Both the position numbers and the translations under genes were made by a program. The notes beneath the pieces are model-generated. The model was not told the origin of the DNA, ran no database searches, and worked only from the letters and a program-made list of their open reading frames with translations. From Nocardia grenadensis NBRC 108939 (GTDB taxonomy: Bacteria > Actinomycetota > Actinomycetes > Mycobacteriales > Mycobacteriaceae): DNA of 64,000 nt. This document shows positions 62,699-64,000 of this stretch, piece after piece; position 1 is the first letter of the stretch; every line of letters starts with the position of its first letter. The stretch lies in NCBI RefSeq assembly GCF_001613445.1, contig NZ_BDCJ01000023.1, forward strand, positions 1-64,000, given 5' to 3'.

Positions 62699-63464
62699 AC
62701 CGGGCCCCGGCGTGGCTCTCCCGGCCGGTCGTCCGGGCGCGCCACAGCGGACGATAACGGTCGCCGGAGCGGGCGCAAACGTCGCGCCGTACTCTTGGTA
62801 TGCCTGAATGAGACCGAGATCACACAAGAACTTTTTGATTGCGGCGGCGCTGCTGAGGGTTGCCTCAGTAGGTGGCTTCGGTGACCCAGTTCACGTCTCG
62901 GAACCGCTTTGGTTAACTACCGCGAGGTGTTTACCGGGGCCCCGTACGGGGGATGCGGCAGGTTTGTCCGCGCTAAACAAACTCTGGGTATTTTTCGTCC
63001 GTATCGCCTGTTCGGCAACCGTGTTAACGGCGCGCGAACGCGCAGTTCGGCACCGGAAAGGCCGAGTTAACGGCGGTTCGGGTGCACTGCGCGGCGAACC
63101 CGTTTCGGATTGGGCGTAACCATGGTTACGGATATGTCCGTGACCAGTAGTAACCAAATGTACTTGCAAATGAAAGCACCGCTGTAAGTCCGGTAGCGCC
63201 TGCTGGAAGTTAGCTGCACACGAGAGAAGTCGAGGGTTTCTGGATGTTTGCCGAACTGCGATGCGTACCTGTGACCTCAGCCGCAATGGGTTGCGTAGGG
63301 ATAACGATTGTGTAGAGTCAACGGTAACGCTGGCCGCAGCTAGAGCGGCGACTCGCTGCGGCCAGCGGAATTCAATCGGGGAAATCTACGCAGGTCATCC
63401 GGTTCGCGTTGCTGCGACCTCACAATACGTGGCCGATCGCTGTGTGCTCGACGTTGTCTGCCCG
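62699..63464. other. Structured non-coding stretch
   Basis: No convincing gene in these 766 bases. It contains a perfect 16-bp palindrome CGTAACCATGGTTACG (63115-63130), three GTTAAC sites (62912, 63023, 63066), two extended to GTTAACGGCG, and a 12-bp stem-loop cgctggccgcag / ctgcggccagcg (63328-63339 with 63356-63367). It is moderately A/T-rich near 63160. Could be an RNA gene, a leader or an operator region. Confidence 0.5.
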
Positions 63465-64000
63465 TTACCGCGAAAGTTGCGCTGCCGCTACTTCTGCCGT
63501 CGTCGACTCGGCAACCCGTGCGGCTCGGCTGCCGGCGAGAACGATGTAGGCGAGAAAGGCCGTCTCGGCGGCGAATCCGATGGCGATCCGGGCCGGCGTG
63601 GGTAAGCCGCTCGGCGTCACGAATCCCTCCAGAAGTCCCGCTACCAGCAAGGTCGGTACCAAGCCGAGCGCGATGGCGGCAGTGACGCGGCCCTGCCGGG
63701 CGACTGCTTCGGCCCGGCTCAGGCGGCCCGGATCGATCAGCGTCCAGCCGAGTTTCAGGCCTGCTCCGCCCGCGATGAAAATGGCTGTCAGCTCCAGCAT
63801 CCCGTGCGGCAGCAGGAATCCGAAGAACGAGTCCAGCCGGCCGGCCTCGGCCATCAACCCTGCCGTAATGCCGATATTCAGGGCATTCATGAACAGTAGA
63901 TAGAGCACGGGCACGATGAGTACGCCCAGAAAGAGGGCCAGTGCGGATACCCACGCATTGTTGGTCCAGACCAATGCGGCGAACGCATCGTTGGAATGCT
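63465..64000 (-). CDS. SpoIIM-like (stage II sporulation M family) membrane protein, 5' end outside the window
   Basis: The reading frame is open from the right edge (HSNDAFAALVWTNNAWVSAL) to the stop at 63465, at least 177 residues. Several membrane helices and PHGMLELTAIFIAGGAGLKL, FVTPSGLPTPARIAIGF match the C-terminal part of the SpoIIM/DUF95 family of integral membrane proteins. In non-sporulating actinobacteria its role is unknown; it is often next to RDD-family membrane genes. The N-terminus is not in the window. Confidence 0.85.
   Translation of the reverse strand, partial: HSNDAFAALVWTNNAWVSALALFLGVLIVPVLYLLFMNALNIGITAGLMAEAGRLDSFFGFLLPHGMLELTAIFIAGGAGLKLGWTLIDPGRLSRAEAVARQGRVTAAIALGLVPTLLVAGLLEGFVTPSGLPTPARIAIGFAAETAFLAYIVLAGSRAARVAESTTAEVAAAQLSR

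Noticed and set aside
1..64000. CRISPR array, prophage, complete insertion sequence, rRNA operon or known riboswitch
   Set aside because: None seen: the only regular repeats are the 8-bp array and in-frame coding repeats, and no transposase, integrase or rRNA sequence was recognised.

Overview
This window is the chromosome replication-origin region of a high-GC actinobacterium of the order Mycobacteriales. It is most likely a Nocardia or a close relative; the genus is inferred from the overall look, while the order is well supported. The gene order mutT4-like NUDIX / DUF6049 / murJ / sigM / rsmA / trxB / trxA / cwlM / GNAT / parB / parA / rsmG / jag / yidC / yidD / rnpA / rpmH / dnaA / dnaN / recF / dciA / gyrB / gyrA / DUF3566 / tRNA-Ile / tRNA-Ala / crgA / pabA / pknB / pknA / pbpA / rodA / pstP / fhaB / fhaA is the order of the Mycobacterium tuberculosis origin (Rv3908 to Rv3924c, then Rv0001 to Rv0020c), with several insertions.

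Layout. 0-16.4 kb: envelope, redox and segregation genes. 16.4-19.5 kb: a non-coding insert between parA and rsmG that holds parS sites, a clpP remnant and a 23-copy 8-bp minisatellite. 19.6-23.2 kb: the minus-strand ribosome/membrane-insertion block (rsmG, jag, yidC, yidD, rnpA, rpmH). 23.2-28.6 kb: dnaA with a very long linker, a frameshifted glycolipid-binding-type gene, then oriC with DnaA boxes, a perfect 40-bp palindrome and an AT-rich stretch. 28.6-38.2 kb: dnaN, recF, dciA, gyrB, gyrA and DUF3566, ending at a strong terminator. 38.3-49.6 kb: tRNA-Ile and tRNA-Ala, then an accessory stretch of regulators (TetR, HxlR, XRE), redox enzymes, two MpaB-family genes (one broken), a decayed thioesterase, a DrrAB-type exporter and a rhomboid protease. 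49.7-61.3 kb: crgA, pabA and the fhaA-fhaB-pstP-rodA-pbpA-pknA-pknB growth-control operon. 61.5-64 kb: tRNA-Leu, an SDR enzyme, a long non-coding stretch and the end of a SpoIIM-like membrane gene that runs off the window.

How it works together. PknB senses the wall through PASTA domains. Family knowledge links it to MurJ (whose C-terminal pseudokinase binds FhaA), to CwlM (here lacking amidase catalytic residues) and to the elongation pair RodA/PbpA, with PstP removing the phosphates; all of these are in this window. ParA, ParB and six parS-like sites surround oriC. DnaA boxes occur in oriC and also as paired or palindromic sites before dnaA, recF, dciA and a PH-domain membrane gene beside crgA, suggesting DnaA-linked control of several replication and division genes.

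The most unusual items are the dispersed DnaA-box palindromes, the 40-bp oriC palindrome, the 8-bp minisatellite beside rsmG, the clpP remnant, three frame-disrupted genes, and a triple AACnnGTT operator array before the SDR gene. I found no CRISPR array, prophage or complete insertion sequence.
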